Assembly: GCA_943372195.1 (NCBI GenBank)
Contig: CALRXS010000006.1
Coordinates: 62,001-126,000, forward strand
From: JAEYZM01 sp943372195
GTDB taxonomy: Bacteria; Bacteroidota; Bacteroidia; Sphingobacteriales; Sphingobacteriaceae
Direction: 5' to 3'
DNA: 64,000 bases
The translations under genes and the position numbers were made by a program. This document shows, one piece after another, positions 26,728-34,225 of this stretch. Numbering within the stretch: the first letter of the stretch is position 1; the number at the start of each line of letters is the position of its first letter. The notes beneath the pieces are model-generated. The model saw only the letters and a list, made by a program, of their open reading frames with translations. It made no database searches and had not been told where the DNA came from.

Positions 26728-26784
26728 CTAGTCACTAGTCACTAGTTACTAGTCACGAAATATCTAGCTACTAGCTACTAGCTA
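26728..26784. repeat. Heptad arrays: 4 x CTAGTCA type, then 3 x CTAGCTA
   Basis: 26728-26755 holds four units CTAGTCA (third unit CTAGTTA). After 8 nt, 26764-26784 holds three perfect CTAGCTA units. They lie between the pdhB terminator and the pdhB stop codon, so on the minus strand they are in the pdhB 3' untranslated region. Confidence 0.9.
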
Positions 26785-26792
26785 CTTCAATA

Positions 26793-27776
26793 CTATTTCG
26801 ACACGTACATCACTTCCTTCACCGCCTTAATAACTCTCGACGGATTCGGCAAGTACTCTTCAATTAACGTAGGTGCATAAGGCAATGGAACGTCACCGCC
26901 CATTACTCTTAATATTGGAGCATCTAAATAATCGAATGCATCTTTTTGTACTTTGAATGCTACTTCTGTAGCGATTGAACCTAATGGCCAAGACTCTTCA
27001 ACAAATACCATTCTATTTGTTTTACGAATCGACTCAATTACTGTTGCATAATCAATTGGTCTTACTGTACGTAAATCGATTACTTCAGCGTTGATACCAT
27101 CTTTTGCTAATTCTGCTGCAGCAGCCATTACTACTTTCAACATTTTACCAAAAGTTACGATTGTTACATCAGTACCTTCTTGTACAACTTTAGCTTTACC
27201 AATTTCTATATAATATTCTTCTTCTGGTACAAATCCTTTATCACCATACATCAACTCAGATTCCATAAAGATAACCGGATCTGGATCTAGAATAGATGAT
27301 TTTAATAATCCTTTTGCATCGTATGGGTTAGATGGTACTACTACTTTCAATCCAGGACAATTTGCATACCACGACTCAAAGTTTTGTGAGTGTTGTGAAC
27401 TTAACATACCTGCATTACCAGTAGGACCACGAAATACAATTGGAACAGAGAATTGTCCGCCACTCATCGACATCATCTTCGCTGCTGCATTCACCACTTG
27501 GTCAATTGCAACTAATGAAAAGTTAAATGTCATGAATTCAATTATCGGTTTTAATCCGTTCATCGCTGCACCAACACCAATACCTGCAAAACCTAATTCA
27601 GAAATAGGAGTATCAATTACTCTCTTAGCTCCGAACTCAGCTAACATGCCTTGACTTACCTTGTATGCACCATTATATTCTGCAACTTCTTCTCCCATTA
27701 AGAAGATGTTTTCGTCTTTTCTCATCTCTTCGTTCATTGCTTCTCTCAAAGCTTCGCGAAACTGTATTTCTCTCAT
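26793..27776 (-). CDS. pdhB: Pyruvate dehydrogenase E1 component, beta subunit
   Basis: A protein of 327 residues of the 2-oxo acid dehydrogenase E1-beta family. Motifs include MREIQFREALREAMNEEM, GEEVAEYNGAYKVSQGM, RVIDTPISELGFAGIGVGAAM, EFMTFNFSLVAIDQVVNAAAK, QHSQNFESWYANCPGLKVVVPS, and EVIDLRTVRPID followed by VFVEESWPLGS. With an alpha subunit it decarboxylates pyruvate (or a branched 2-oxo acid) using thiamine diphosphate. The alpha subunit gene is not adjacent. The ATG at 27776 is used rather than the TTG two codons earlier. Its own promoter element is at 27817-27824. Confidence 0.93.
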   Translation of the reverse strand: MREIQFREALREAMNEEMRKDENIFLMGEEVAEYNGAYKVSQGMLAEFGAKRVIDTPISELGFAGIGVGAAMNGLKPIIEFMTFNFSLVAIDQVVNAAAKMMSMSGGQFSVPIVFRGPTGNAGMLSSQHSQNFESWYANCPGLKVVVPSNPYDAKGLLKSSILDPDPVIFMESELMYGDKGFVPEEEYYIEIGKAKVVQEGTDVTIVTFGKMLKVVMAAAAELAKDGINAEVIDLRTVRPIDYATVIESIRKTNRMVFVEESWPLGSIATEVAFKVQKDAFDYLDAPILRVMGGDVPLPYAPTLIEEYLPNPSRVIKAVKEVMYVSK

Positions 27777-27816
27777 ATTCAATTAAATGTATATAATACT
27801 CTCTAAAAATGAATTG

Positions 27817-27824
27817 CAAATATA
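27817..27824 (-). promoter_or_regulatory. -7 promoter element (TATATTTG on minus strand)
   Basis: TAnnTTTG match on the minus strand, 40 nt upstream of the pdhB ATG. Confidence 0.6.
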
Positions 27825-27922
27825 CTAATTGAAATGCATAAAAAAGGACAATTTAAGGCTTAAACAAAGCTTTTTGCTCAAAAAAAATCAGACAAATCAT
27901 ATAAAATAGTATGAATAAAAAA

Positions 27923-27967
27923 TTAACCCCGTAAATACGCAGTTGAAATACGGAATTACGGGATTAA
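27923..27967. repeat. 45-nt palindromic element, upstream flank of ATPase gene
   Basis: Begins TTAACCCCGTAAATACGC and ends TTACGGGATTAA, so its two ends can pair. Its reverse-oriented partner is at 29161-29205, matching at 38 of 45 positions by hand alignment. It ends 4 nt before the -7 element of the ATPase gene. Confidence 0.85.
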
Positions 27968-27971
27968 TTTA

Positions 27972-27979
27972 TATATTTG
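27972..27979 (+). promoter_or_regulatory. -7 promoter element TATATTTG
   Basis: TAnnTTTG match ending 3 nt before the ATG at 27983. If used, the transcript would start at or near the start codon, i.e. it would be leaderless. Confidence 0.55.
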
Positions 27980-27982
27980 TGT

Positions 27983-29164
27983 ATGTTACAAAGACGCATA
28001 GAAAGCCTTATAATAAAGCATTTGAAGCAGTTTCCTGCTGTAGGTATATTGGGACCACGCCAATGTGGTAAGACAACAATTGCTAAAAAAATAATGAAGT
28101 CTAAAAAGAAAGCCAGCACTTACTACTATGATTTAGAAAGTCCGGCCGACCGCAATAAATTCTATGACCCCGAACTATTATTCTTAAATACAAAAGAAGA
28201 TTTTATAATTGATGAAGTTCAAAGAATGCCTGATTTGTTTCCAATTCTAAGATCTGTAATTGATAAGAATAGAAAAAAAGGTAAGTATTTATTGCTAGGT
28301 TCTGCAGCATTAGATTTTGTTAAGGGAAGCTCAGAAACACTAGCAGGGCGTATTATCTTCATAGAAGCACATCCATTTAACTTAACTGAATTAAAGCAAC
28401 AATCAACAACTTTAAAAAAGCATTGGTTGCGTGGTGGTTTCCCTGATGCATGGAAGGCTAGAACAGATGCTGATGTTTTCACATGGCACGATGGTTTTAT
28501 GAAAACATTTGTTGAACGTGATTTAAATAATATGTTCGACACTAGTATCTCTTCACAATTGATGTTTAGACTGTGGCGTATGATTGCTCATTATCAAGCG
28601 CAAATATTAAATATAGATGCGCTATCTAAAAGCCTAGATGTGAGCCATTCAACTATTAATAAATACCTCGACTTTCTCGAAGCTTCTTACATGATTCGTA
28701 GGTTAAGTGCATACCATATAAATACCAAAAAACGTTTAGTTAAAAGTCCGAAAATTTACATTCGTGACTCTGGTATTTTTCATTATTTGAACGACATAAC
28801 TAGCAGTCGACAATTGCACAATCACGCACTAGTTGGTTACTCTTTCGAAGGTTACGTTGTTGAACAAATTATTCAATTATTACCTAACAATATTAAACCA
28901 TTTTTTTACAGAACTCAAGATGGTGCTGAAGTAGATTTAATTTTAATTAAGGGTGTAAAAGTTGTTGCAACTATTGAAATCAAATACTCTCTATCACCTA
29001 GTATTTCTAGGGGTTTAACAGAATCAATAAATGATTTAAATTGTAAAAATAATTTTATCATCACTCCAAGTAATGAAGAAATTTATTTACTAAAAAGAAA
29101 TATTTCTGTAGTTGGTTTAAATTATTTTTTAACTAAAATATTACCAAAATTCACTAAAAATTAA
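27983..29164 (+). CDS. AAA ATPase with DUF4143 / PD-(D/E)XK-like C-terminus
   Basis: A protein of 393 residues. Walker A is GPRQCGKT at residues 24-31, and Walker B with the following motif is DFIIDEVQRMPDLFPILR. GSAALDFVKGSSETLAGRI is a typical sensor region for this family. A winged-helix part (DALSKSLDVSHSTINKYLDFLEASYMIRRL) follows, and then the DUF4143 region with FEGYVVEQII and FYRTQDGAEVDLILIKGV...IEIKYS, which has the E-x-D...E-x-K pattern of a PD-(D/E)XK nuclease fold. Such ATPases are widespread and mostly uncharacterised. The gene stands alone between two 45-nt inverted elements; its stop codon (29162-29164) is inside the second one. The ATG at 27983 is chosen over a TTG at 27977. 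Confidence 0.9.
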   Translation: MLQRRIESLIIKHLKQFPAVGILGPRQCGKTTIAKKIMKSKKKASTYYYDLESPADRNKFYDPELLFLNTKEDFIIDEVQRMPDLFPILRSVIDKNRKKGKYLLLGSAALDFVKGSSETLAGRIIFIEAHPFNLTELKQQSTTLKKHWLRGGFPDAWKARTDADVFTWHDGFMKTFVERDLNNMFDTSISSQLMFRLWRMIAHYQAQILNIDALSKSLDVSHSTINKYLDFLEASYMIRRLSAYHINTKKRLVKSPKIYIRDSGIFHYLNDITSSRQLHNHALVGYSFEGYVVEQIIQLLPNNIKPFFYRTQDGAEVDLILIKGVKVVATIEIKYSLSPSISRGLTESINDLNCKNNFIITPSNEEIYLLKRNISVVGLNYFLTKILPKFTKN

Positions 29165-29205
29165 TCCCGTAAATCCTCACTTCAAATGCGTATTTACGGC
29201 TTTAA
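29161..29205. repeat. 45-nt palindromic element, downstream flank of ATPase gene
   Basis: Begins TTAATCCCGTAAATCC and ends TTTACGGCTTTAA. It is the inverted partner of 27923-27967 and contains the stop codon of the ATPase gene. It could also end the transcripts arriving from both sides. Confidence 0.85.
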
Positions 29206-29208
29206 TTT

Positions 29209-30174
29209 TTACATGTTTTTATCATTTTTTAGATAATTTTTCACATAATCTTCGACGCCTTCTTCGAGCGAATGAAAGGCTTTCGAAAATCCGATCGACC
29301 TTAATTTTTGCATATTGGCCTCCGTGAAATATTGGTACTTATCTCTAATATCTGCCGGCGTGTCTACATAACTAATCTTCTCTTCGATACCCATCGCAGC
29401 AAATGTTGCTTTTACTAAATCTTTAAAAGTTCTAGCCTTGCCCGATCCCAAATTATAAATACCCGATTTCTTACGTAATAACATGAAGTGAAACAAAACA
29501 TCGACTACATCTTTCACATATATGAAATCTCTCATCTGTTCTCCATCTTTATAATCAGCATTATGTGATCTAAATAGCTTCATTTCACCAGTTTTGCTAA
29601 TTTGATTATAAGCATGATATATAACAGATGCCATTCGTGACTTATGATACTCATTCGGACCATATACATTAAAGAATTTAAGTCCGACCCAGAAATACGG
29701 CTTCTTCTCTTCCTTCAAAGCCCATTTATCAAATTCATTTTTTGAATCGCCATAAGGGTTCAAAGGAACTAGTTTCTCTATTAAGTCCTGATCATCCGTA
29801 TAACCAAACTCACCTAAACCGTAAGTAGCAGCTGATGATGCATAAACCAGACCTATACCGTATTCAGCGCATCTCTTCCATAAATCTTTGGTATAATCAG
29901 TGTTTAATTTCCATAGTATCTCTTTATTAAACTCTGTGGTATCAGTTCTAGCACCTATATGAAATATAAATTGAACAAACTTATGATGTTGATCTAACCA
30001 AACCATAAATTCATCTCTATCAACTTTCTGTTTGAATTTCTTGCCTTCTAAATTTCTATGCTTTTGCTCTTGATTGAAATCATCAACCAATATCAAATCA
30101 GTATAACCTTCATCGTTTAGCTTTTGTACTAAACAGCTACCGACAAAGCCTGCAGCCCCTGTTATAATTATCAT
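29209..30174 (-). CDS. hldD: ADP-glyceromanno-heptose 6-epimerase
   Basis: A protein of 321 residues, an extended short-chain dehydrogenase that makes ADP-L-glycero-D-manno-heptose for the lipopolysaccharide core. It has the NADP site TGAAGFVGSCLVQKLN, HIGARTDTTEF, VYASSAATYG, catalytic YGDSK, and the family-specific GLKFFNVYGPNEYHKSRMASVIYHAYNQI and KDGEQMRDFIYVKDVVDVL. These phrases separate it from other sugar epimerases. It starts 1 nt after the mqnD stop, so the genes share a transcript, although the pathways differ. Its 3' end is next to the 45-nt repeat at 29161-29205. Confidence 0.95.
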   Translation of the reverse strand: MIIITGAAGFVGSCLVQKLNDEGYTDLILVDDFNQEQKHRNLEGKKFKQKVDRDEFMVWLDQHHKFVQFIFHIGARTDTTEFNKEILWKLNTDYTKDLWKRCAEYGIGLVYASSAATYGLGEFGYTDDQDLIEKLVPLNPYGDSKNEFDKWALKEEKKPYFWVGLKFFNVYGPNEYHKSRMASVIYHAYNQISKTGEMKLFRSHNADYKDGEQMRDFIYVKDVVDVLFHFMLLRKKSGIYNLGSGKARTFKDLVKATFAAMGIEEKISYVDTPADIRDKYQYFTEANMQKLRSIGFSKAFHSLEEGVEDYVKNYLKNDKNM

Positions 30175-30175
30175 A

Positions 30176-31006
30176 TTATTGTTTTTTAACTAAAAAGTCT
30201 GATTCGTATTTCTCTATAATGCCTTGCTCTACTGCCTTGTCAAATAAAGTATGTATCGCTTTAATTCCTTCTGTACCTAAATCTACTGAATATTGATTAA
30301 CATATAAATCGATGTGTTTATACATTACTTCTTCGCTCATCTCTTGTGAGTGAGCTCGTACAAAATCGTACGAAGATTTTCTATTTGCAAAAGCAAACTC
30401 TATGCTACTTCTTAATACCCTGTCAATTTTCATTTGAGTAGCTTCATCGATTTTTCTACTAACAACGATACCTCCTAATGGTATGGCAGCACCTGATAAT
30501 TCTTCCCAATACTCACCTAAATCCCTTACCTTCTGAAGCCCTTTCGACTCATACGTAAACCTATTCTCATGTATGATTAATCCTAAGTCTATCTCTCCAC
30601 TTAATAATGCCCCTTCAATATCTGAGAAGACCATCTCCACTTTATTCTTTAGCTCTGGATAAGCAATACTTAACAAAAAATTCGCCGTCGTTAATCGCCC
30701 TGGTATACCCACTTTCAATTCTGAATCTACCCCCAATTCTGAATTTCTAATTAATAACGGTCCGACTCCAAAGCCCAATGCACTCCCTGCATTCAATAAT
30801 TTATATTGATGCGTTAAATATGCATAAGCATGATAGCTTAGCTTTGTAATATTTAATAAATGTTGATTGGCTTTATGATTGAGACTTTCTACATCTTCAA
30901 TCACCGGAACAAATGTGAGTCCTTCGGTATCTATTTTCCCATGCAACAATGCATCAAAAATGAATGTATCGTTGGGGCAAGATGAGAAACCGAGTGTGAG
31001 TTCCAT
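30176..31006 (-). CDS. mqnD: 1,4-dihydroxy-6-naphthoate synthase
   Basis: A protein of 276 residues with a periplasmic-binding-protein-like fold that carries out a late step of the futalosine menaquinone pathway. Typical phrases are LGFSSCPNDTFIFDALLHGKID, EDVESLNHKAN, LNITKLSYHAYAYL, GSALGFGVGPLLI, IPGRLTTANFLL, LGLIIHENRFTY and IPLGGIVVSRKI. The conserved His in HENRF is the likely catalytic residue. An oddity is the segment NSELGVDSELKVG, which looks longer than usual for the family; its DNA (30718-30742) repeats ATTCTGA, a unit seen in intergenic heptad arrays. It is followed by hldD. Confidence 0.94.
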   Translation of the reverse strand: MELTLGFSSCPNDTFIFDALLHGKIDTEGLTFVPVIEDVESLNHKANQHLLNITKLSYHAYAYLTHQYKLLNAGSALGFGVGPLLIRNSELGVDSELKVGIPGRLTTANFLLSIAYPELKNKVEMVFSDIEGALLSGEIDLGLIIHENRFTYESKGLQKVRDLGEYWEELSGAAIPLGGIVVSRKIDEATQMKIDRVLRSSIEFAFANRKSSYDFVRAHSQEMSEEVMYKHIDLYVNQYSVDLGTEGIKAIHTLFDKAVEQGIIEKYESDFLVKKQ

Positions 31007-31021
31007 AAAGATAGTACTAAA

Positions 31022-31078
31022 GTAGCTAGTAGCTAGTAACTAGTATACTTCTAGCTACTAGTTACTAGCTACTATCAA
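31022..31078. repeat. Mirror pair of 4-heptad blocks (GTAGCTA / CTAGCTA)
   Basis: Left block 31022-31049 has units of GTAGCTA type and right block 31051-31078 has CTAGCTA type, one base apart. Within them, 31027-31045 is the perfect reverse complement of 31056-31074 (19 bp, 10-nt loop). It fills the gap between frr and mqnD and would form a strong hairpin in RNA. Confidence 0.9.
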
Positions 31079-31084
31079 CTAATT

Positions 31085-31648
31085 TTAAACGGTCATTATA
31101 TCTTTCTCCTTAACCTCAATATGCTTATCGATTTTAAGAATATAACTGTCTGTTAACTTTTGAACTTCTGTTTCTCCAACTTTTACTTCGTCTTCTGAAA
31201 CTCCTTCTTTTTGTAATTTCTTAATTCTTTCGTTTGTGTCTTTACGGATGTTACGTACAGCCACCTTACCTGCTTCACCTTCTGCCTTAACTTTCTTCAC
31301 TAAATCTTTTCTTCTCTCTTCTGTTAATGCTGGTATACTTAAACGAATAACGATACCATCGTTCTGTGGGTTAATACCTAAGTTAGCATCTGAAATTGCT
31401 TTCTCAATTACAGGTATCATGTTTTTCTCCCAAGGCTGTACAACAATAGTACGCGCATCTGGAGTGTTAATATTTGCGATTTGTGCTAATGGCGTCGGAC
31501 TTCCGTAGTAGTCAACGTGAATACCATCAAGCATCTGCGGAGTAGCTTTGCCAGCTCTAATTTTTGTTAATTCGTTTTCAACGTGATCAACAGCTTTGTT
31601 CATCAAATCTTTAGCTTCTTCAAGCTGTTTCTTTACTAATTCGCTCAT
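31085..31648 (-). CDS. frr: Ribosome recycling factor
   Basis: A protein of 187 residues, the family's standard size. It has LTKIRAGKATPQMLDGIHVDYYGSPTPLAQIANINTPDARTIVVQPWEK, NDGIVIRLSIPALTEERRKDLVKKVKAEGE, and VAVRNIRKDTNERIKKLQKEGVSEDEVK. With EF-G it splits the post-termination ribosome. It lies 33 nt after pyrH in the same direction, the common pyrH-frr arrangement. The heptad hairpin at 31022-31078 follows 6 nt after its stop and may end or process the transcript. Confidence 0.98.
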   Translation of the reverse strand: MSELVKKQLEEAKDLMNKAVDHVENELTKIRAGKATPQMLDGIHVDYYGSPTPLAQIANINTPDARTIVVQPWEKNMIPVIEKAISDANLGINPQNDGIVIRLSIPALTEERRKDLVKKVKAEGEAGKVAVRNIRKDTNERIKKLQKEGVSEDEVKVGETEVQKLTDSYILKIDKHIEVKEKDIMTV

Positions 31649-31681
31649 AAAATTGTTTATGTTTTAAATTAATATTAATAA

Positions 31682-32392
31682 TTATTTTGCGTGAACAAGT
31701 GTGCCGATATCTTCGCCACTTGCAACTTTTAAGAAGTTGCTTCTCTTATTCATATCAAATACAATAATAGGTAAATTGTTTTCTTGACAAAGAGTAAATG
31801 CTGTCATATCCATTACATTTAATCCTTTGTCATATACTTCTGTGAAAGAAATTTTATCGTAACGTGTTGCCGATTTATCTTTTTCTGGATCAGCAGTATA
31901 TATACCATCAACTCTTGTTCCTTTCAATACAACATCTGCTTCAATTTCAATTGCTCTCAATGATGCTGCTGTATCTGTAGTGAAATAAGGGTTACCAGTA
32001 CCTGCTCCAAAAATTACAACACGACCTTTTTCTAAATGTCGTATCGCTCTTCTTCTGATAAATGGCTCACAGATTTGTTCCATCTTAATTGCAGAAAGTA
32101 AACGTGTTTTGATGTCAACTTTTTCAAGCGCATCTTGCAAAGCCATACTATTGATAACTGTTGCTAACATACCCATGTAATCAGCTTGAACTCTATCCAT
32201 GCCACCTTTCTCAGCATCTAATCCTCTGTGTATGTTACCGCCACCAATTACAATTGCTACCTCAACACCACTCTGCACAACCTCTTTAATGTCTAAAGCA
32301 TATTGGCTCACCATCTCTGGATCTATACCATATTGCTTCTTACCCATTAATGATTCACCGCTAAGTTTAAGAAGTATTCTTTTGTATTTCAT
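31682..32392 (-). CDS. pyrH: UMP kinase
   Basis: A protein of 236 residues that phosphorylates UMP to UDP and is usually a hexamer regulated by GTP and UTP. It has YKRILLKLSGESLMGKKQYGID, VAIVIGGGNIHRGL, DRVQADYMGMLATVINSMALQDALE, VVIFGAGTGNPYFTTDTAASLRAIEI, and DVVLKGTRVDGIYTADPEKD. The ATG at 32392 is used; the frame extends upstream to 32458, but that extension runs through the tsf terminator. frr follows. Confidence 0.97.
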   Translation of the reverse strand: MKYKRILLKLSGESLMGKKQYGIDPEMVSQYALDIKEVVQSGVEVAIVIGGGNIHRGLDAEKGGMDRVQADYMGMLATVINSMALQDALEKVDIKTRLLSAIKMEQICEPFIRRRAIRHLEKGRVVIFGAGTGNPYFTTDTAASLRAIEIEADVVLKGTRVDGIYTADPEKDKSATRYDKISFTEVYDKGLNVMDMTAFTLCQENNLPIIVFDMNKRSNFLKVASGEDIGTLVHAK

Positions 32393-32420
32393 GTTTTTGT
32401 TTTGCTTAGTAAAATATAGA

Positions 32421-32455
32421 CAAAAAAAATCCTCCCGAATTAAAGCGGGAGGATT
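32421..32455 (-). terminator. Rho-independent terminator after tsf
   Basis: Stem AATCCTCCCG (32428-32437) with CGGGAGGATT (32446-32455), 8-nt loop, and a run of T on the minus strand. It separates the tsf transcript from pyrH-frr. Confidence 0.9.
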
Positions 32456-32462
32456 CAAATAA

Positions 32463-33305
32463 TTAAGCTCCTAAAGCAACGCGCTTAAACGCTGTAACTG
32501 TAAGATCTTTTTCAATATCGTTTAGCATTTGTGCTACTGATTTCGAACTGTCTTTCACAAACTCTTGATTCAATAATGTTGAATCTTTGTAGAACTTGTT
32601 TAATTTACCTTGAGCAATTTTCTCAACCATTTCTTCTGGCTTACCTTCTGCACGAATTTGCTCTTTAGCAATTTCTAATTCTCTGTTAATAGTGTTAGCA
32701 TCAACATCACCTTTGTCTAAAGCTACTGGGTTCATTGCAGCAATTTGCATAGCTACGTCTTTACCAGCTTCATCAGCCTTACCATTAGCATCAGAATTTA
32801 ATCCTACTAATACACCTAAACGGTTACCAGCGTGAATATATGCTACTACTTTGTTTGCTTCTAAAATTTCATATTTAGATACACCAATCTTCTCACCAAT
32901 TTTACCAGTCTTATCTAAAATGATGTCTGATAATACAACACCGTTTAATGATAATGCAAGTAATGCATCTAAGTTAGCTGGATTGTTAGCTACTGCTAAA
33001 TCAGCAATCTCGTTTGCAAATTGTACGAACTCAGCATTCTTAGCTACGAAGTCTGTCTCACAATTTAATTCAATCACTACACCTCTTTTTGAATCAGCTG
33101 TAGTCTTTGCAATAACTGCTCCTTCTAATGAATCTCTGTCTGAACGGCTAGCCGCTACTTTAGCACCTTTCTTACGTAAGTAATCGATAGCTGCTTCAAA
33201 ATCACCATTAGACTCAGTTAAAGCTTTTTTACAATCCATCATTCCTGCACCTGTTTGTAAACGCAACTTGTTTACATCTGCTGCACTAATTGTTACTGTT
33301 GACAT
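32463..33305 (-). CDS. tsf: Elongation factor Ts
   Basis: A protein of 280 residues, the nucleotide exchange factor for EF-Tu. The N-terminal UBA-like part has ADVNKLRLQTGAGMMDCKKALTESNGDFEAAIDYLRKKG, and the core phrase GVVIELNCETDFVAKNAEF is diagnostic. A later AYIHAGNRLGVLVGL and MQIAAMNPVALDKGDVD complete the exchange domain. It sits downstream of rpsB, the usual order, with a hairpin terminator between the two and another after tsf. Confidence 0.98.
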   Translation of the reverse strand: MSTVTISAADVNKLRLQTGAGMMDCKKALTESNGDFEAAIDYLRKKGAKVAASRSDRDSLEGAVIAKTTADSKRGVVIELNCETDFVAKNAEFVQFANEIADLAVANNPANLDALLALSLNGVVLSDIILDKTGKIGEKIGVSKYEILEANKVVAYIHAGNRLGVLVGLNSDANGKADEAGKDVAMQIAAMNPVALDKGDVDANTINRELEIAKEQIRAEGKPEEMVEKIAQGKLNKFYKDSTLLNQEFVKDSSKSVAQMLNDIEKDLTVTAFKRVALGA

Positions 33306-33333
33306 AATATTTTCTTTCTTAATTTTTTAATTT

Positions 33334-33393
33334 GAAAAAAAGGTTAACAATAATGTGTACACGATAATTCGTATACGCATTACCGTTAACCTT
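33334..33393 (-). terminator. Long hairpin between rpsB and tsf
   Basis: AAGGTTAAC (33340-33348) pairs with GTTAACCTT (33385-33393), and most of the inner 13-bp segment also pairs (TAATG...CATTA). Seven A on the left give a T-run on the minus strand, so it looks like a terminator or attenuator that controls how much tsf is made relative to rpsB. Confidence 0.8.
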
Positions 33394-33398
33394 CGTTA

Positions 33399-34205
33399 TT
33401 ACTCAGCTGATTTCTCTGCTGTCTCTTCTTTTTTCTTTCTTGGAGCTTTCTCTTCAGTAGAATCTACCGCTGCTTTCGCTGCTGCACCTTCTTTGTCTGC
33501 ATCTTCTTCACGCTCTCTCTTACGCTCTTCTAATCCCTCTTCAATTGCCTTAGTAATGATACCAGTAATTAAAGCGATAGACTTTGTAGCGTCATCATTC
33601 GCTGGTATTGCGAAATCAATATCTGTAGGATCTGAGTTCGTATCAACCATTGCAAATGTAGGGATGTTTAATTTCAAAGCTTCTGTTACAGCGATGTGCT
33701 CTTTCTTAACATCAATTAAGAATAAAGCTGCTGGTAATCTGTTTAAGTCTGAAATACCACCTAATACTCTTTCTAATTTAATTCTCTCACGTGAGATCAT
33801 TAATTTCTCTTTCTTAGAAAGAATGTCGTATGTACCGTCTTTACTCAATTTGTCGATGTTTGTCATCTTCTTAATTGATTTACGAACAGTCGCAAAGTTT
33901 GTTAACATACCGCCTAACCATCTTTCTGTTACGAAAGGCATGTTTACTCTTTTTGCTTGTTCTGCAACGATATCTTTTGCTTGCTTTTTAGTCGCAACAA
34001 ATAATACTTTTCTTCCTGATTTAACAATCTGCTTGATCGCAGCTGCTGCTTCTTCAACTTTAACTAATGTTTTGTTTAAGTCGATAATGTGAATTCCATT
34101 CTTCTCCATGAAAATATACGGAGCCATTTTCGGATTCCACTTGCGCGTTAAGTGTCCAAAGTGAACACCAGCGTCTAATAAGTCTTGATATGTAGTACGT
34201 GCCAT
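33399..34205 (-). CDS. rpsB: 30S ribosomal protein S2
   Basis: A protein of 268 residues. It has TYQDLLDAGVHFGHLTRKWNPKMAPYIFMEKNGIHIIDLNKTL, VLFVATKKQAKDIVAEQA, VTERWLGGMLTNFATVRKSI, and PTFAMVDTNSDPTDIDFAIPANDDATKSI. The C-terminal tail of about 40 residues is rich in Glu, Lys and Ala, as is common for Bacteroidota S2. It lies in the order rplM-rpsI-rpsB-tsf, 20 nt after rpsI. Confidence 0.98.
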   Translation of the reverse strand: MARTTYQDLLDAGVHFGHLTRKWNPKMAPYIFMEKNGIHIIDLNKTLVKVEEAAAAIKQIVKSGRKVLFVATKKQAKDIVAEQAKRVNMPFVTERWLGGMLTNFATVRKSIKKMTNIDKLSKDGTYDILSKKEKLMISRERIKLERVLGGISDLNRLPAALFLIDVKKEHIAVTEALKLNIPTFAMVDTNSDPTDIDFAIPANDDATKSIALITGIITKAIEEGLEERKREREEDADKEGAAAKAAVDSTEEKAPRKKKEETAEKSAE

Positions 34206-34225
34206 TGTTTAAGGTCCTCCAAAAA

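Noticed and set aside
27923..29205. The paired 45-nt palindromic elements as a CRISPR
   Set aside because: Only two copies, in opposite orientation and 1.2 kb apart with a gene between them; no spacers and no cas genes.
33355..34092. 245-codon plus-strand frame opposite rpsB
   Set aside because: Antisense to a conserved ribosomal gene; serine-rich composition is typical of a shadow frame.
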